From Muribaculum sp. (GTDB lineage: Bacteria; Bacillota; Clostridia; Lachnospirales; Lachnospiraceae): a stretch of DNA of 33,905 bases. Below are positions 32,370-33,905 of the stretch, in pieces. Position numbers and translations under genes: made by a program. The stretch lies in assembly GCA_023663735.1 (NCBI GenBank), contig JAMPGV010000033.1, positions 1 to 33,905 on the forward strand, given 5' to 3'. Within the stretch, counting starts at the first letter, position 1. Every line of letters begins with the position of its first letter. The notes under the pieces were generated by a model, which did no database searches, was not told the origin of the DNA, and saw only the letters and a list, made by a program, of their open reading frames with translations.

Positions 32370-33572
32370 ATGTTTGTTCATTTTTTTGAGACGCTCAGGG
32401 AAAAAGGACTGCATGTGACGCTGGGGGAATTTTTGACCTTGCAGGAGGCGTTGGACAAGGGACTCTGCGGCAGTTCCCTGACGCAGTTTTATTATGTGGC
32501 CCGGATGATTCTGGTAAAGAGCGAGACGGATTTCGATAAATTTGACATGGCTTTTGAGGAGTGCTTCAAGGCCGCGCAGCATGAGACGGAAGTGGGGGCG
32601 CAGATGCTTCGGTGGCTGGATAAGTCCGACATGGTGGAGCTGGCTCACGAGGAGGCCAGAAACCATCTGAACCAGATGGAGGATCTCCAGATCGACAAGG
32701 AAGACGTGGAGGAGACCTTCAAACAGCGTTTAAAGGACCAGAACGAAGAACACAATGGGGGAAGTTTCTGGATCGGTACTATGGGAAAGACCTCCTTCGG
32801 CAATATGGGCGGCAATGTGGGCGGCGTGCGCGTGGGCGGAAAGACCGGATACCAGTCGGCGTTCGCCGTGGTGGGTGCGCGCAAATACCGGGATTTCAGG
32901 GACGATAAGGTGCTGGACAACAGGCAGTTCCAGCTTGCCTTCCGCAAGCTCAGACAGTTCTCCTCAAGGCTGGACATCCCGGAGTCGGAGCTGGACATCG
33001 ACGGCACCGTGGACAAAACCTGCAACAATGGGGGATGTCTTCAGATCGTGATGAAGAAGCCCCGGAAAAATGCGGTGAAGCTTTTGCTGCTCATGGATTC
33101 CGGTGGCACCATGATCCCGTTCAGCAATCTTTTGAACGATCTGTTTCAGGCAGTACACAAGTCCAATCACTATAAGGATGTGAAGACTTATTATTTCCAC
33201 AACTGTATCTACTCCAAGCTGTACAAGACGCCGGAGTGCGAGAACGGAGACTGGGTGGATACGGAATGGCTGTTCCGCAACGTGGACAGCGATTATAAAG
33301 TGATCATCGTGGGAGACGCGGCCATGGCGCCGGAGGAACTTTACTCCGACACGGGCAATTACCGCGGGCCAAACGGCGGCCTTTCGGGATATGAGTGGTT
33401 AAAACTGGTGAAGCGGCATTACAAAAAAATTGTGTGGCTCAATCCCAAGATGGCGCCCGGACATGCGCCCTGGCGGGAGGCGGAGACGGCGGTGAAGGAG
33501 CTGTTTCCCATGTTCAAACTCACCGTGGACGGGCTGAACCGAGCGATGGTGAAGCTGATGGTGAATAAGTAA
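32370..33572 (+). CDS. VWA-domain protein of the CoxE type, partner of the MoxR ATPase
   Basis: 400 residues. The N-terminal half is helical (FFETLREKGLHVTLGEF, as in CoxE-like proteins). It is followed by a Gly-rich segment (about 129-155, with GNMGGNVGGVRVGGK). A von Willebrand A fold then occupies about 237-390. The MIDAS is DSGGT at 243-247 instead of the common DxSxS, with a Gly-for-Ser exchange at the second position that may weaken metal binding. VIIVGDAAMAP and KIVWLNP are the following strands. It is 49 bases after the ATPase gene, with a GAGAGGGACGG-type site. CoxD/CoxE-like pairs help mature metal clusters of CO dehydrogenase-type enzymes; no such enzyme is near, so the substrate is open. 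Confidence 0.83.
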   Translation: MFVHFFETLREKGLHVTLGEFLTLQEALDKGLCGSSLTQFYYVARMILVKSETDFDKFDMAFEECFKAAQHETEVGAQMLRWLDKSDMVELAHEEARNHLNQMEDLQIDKEDVEETFKQRLKDQNEEHNGGSFWIGTMGKTSFGNMGGNVGGVRVGGKTGYQSAFAVVGARKYRDFRDDKVLDNRQFQLAFRKLRQFSSRLDIPESELDIDGTVDKTCNNGGCLQIVMKKPRKNAVKLLLLMDSGGTMIPFSNLLNDLFQAVHKSNHYKDVKTYYFHNCIYSKLYKTPECENGDWVDTEWLFRNVDSDYKVIIVGDAAMAPEELYSDTGNYRGPNGGLSGYEWLKLVKRHYKKIVWLNPKMAPGHAPWREAETAVKELFPMFKLTVDGLNRAMVKLMVNK

Positions 33573-33628
33573 AAGTAAAGGGACATCCGTCAACAGCACC
33601 GCACAGTCAATCCGCACCAAAAGAGTCC

Positions 33629-33832
33629 ATGGGCGATTGCGAAACTCTTATTTCGGGAAGTGTCATTGTGCAAATTGTATACTCCAACGCAGACACGCTT
33701 GCGCTCCCACCTCACCGCAACGGTACATAAGACGCTAAAGTACAGCGTCTAAGTACCGGCGGTTCGCTAGGGTCTGCTTATGGGTATACAACTCGCACAA
33801 TTCGGATTACCTAAATTGGAGTTTCGCAAACA
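33629..33832. repeat. Long palindromic (MITE-like) repeat element
   Basis: The 333 bases after 33572 contain no gene. They hold nested inverted repeats folding into one hairpin of about 200 bases. ATTGTGC (33665-33671) with the next 11 bases pairs with 33784-33801 at 16 of 18 positions. CGGTACATAAGACGCT (33721-33736) pairs with 33744-33758 with a single gap around a 7-base loop. The outer arms 33633-33656 and 33812-33831 also match (TTGCGAAACTC/GAGTTTCGCAA). No transposase is present. Confidence 0.75.
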
Positions 33833-33839
33833 CCTGCCT

Positions 33840-33905
33840 AAAAGAGTCCATAGGCGTTTGCGAAACGCTCTAATTTGCAAAGAGTCATTGTGCTAATTGC
33901 ACATT
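33840..33905 (+). repeat. Second, truncated copy of the palindromic element's left end
   Basis: From AAAAGAGTCCAT (33840) to the end of the window the sequence is a direct repeat of 33619-33680: TTGCGAAAC, then GTCATTGTGC and AATTG are shared. The distance between copies is about 221 bases, which suggests a head-to-tail array running beyond the window. Confidence 0.7.

Overview
The window looks like the chromosome of a GC-moderate Clostridia member, most likely Lachnospiraceae. This is judged from gene order and protein character, since no rRNA or other species marker is present. The backbone is the conserved Firmicutes translation/secretion block ylxM-ffh-rpsP-khpA-rimM-trmD-(rplS)-lepB-rbgA-lepB-rnhB-ylqG-ylqH-yraN. 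It is followed by the clostridial block DUF512-der-plsY-gpsA. No tRNA, rRNA, CRISPR array, prophage or complete insertion sequence was seen.

Layout. Positions 1-1750 are visibly more AT-rich than the rest. They hold the 3' end of an M24 peptidase, a HAD-Nudix fusion gene with a double Shine-Dalgarno-pairing structure at the domain junction, and a broken gene remnant. A strong promoter overlapped by a perfect dyad (1773-1819) starts the ylxM-ffh-rpsP-khpA-rimM-trmD run (1867-6390). trmD carries a C-terminal GNAT acetyltransferase domain. Between trmD and rplS sits a 2297-residue exported protein built of fibronectin-III-like and bacterial Ig-like domains. Its promoter lies in the last codons of trmD. 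rplS (13523-13870) has its own promoter, a short leader with a hairpin over the ribosome binding site, and a terminator. lepB, rbgA, a second lepB, rnhB, a FliK-like gene, a FlhB-C-terminus-like gene, yraN and pgeF follow (14013-20667). Next come an OmpR-family regulator and a large multi-pass histidine kinase (20811-24261), which converge on a PRPP synthetase gene across a bidirectional-looking hairpin. The PRPP synthetase gene and the DUF512 gene diverge from back-to-back promoters, and DUF512-der-plsY-gpsA run to 30370. metF (minus) diverges from a MoxR ATPase/VWA-protein pair (31496-33572), again from back-to-back promoters. The last 330 bases hold a long palindromic repeat element and the start of a second copy.

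How the parts fit. Most genes serve ribosome assembly and translation (RimM, TrmD, S16, L19, RbgA, Der, KhpA), membrane targeting and export (Ffh, two signal peptidases), phospholipid precursors (GpsA makes glycerol-3-phosphate, PlsY acylates it) or one-carbon/nucleotide supply (MetF, PRPP synthetase). The accessory layer is the giant adhesin-like protein, the two-component system, the MoxR-VWA pair and an unusual number of short tandem repeats at gene ends or linkers. I see no clear new defence or biosynthetic system. The best candidates for something undescribed are the palindromic repeat at the right edge, the HAD-Nudix junction structure, the structured MoxR-VWA leader, the TrmD-GNAT fusion and the giant surface protein.
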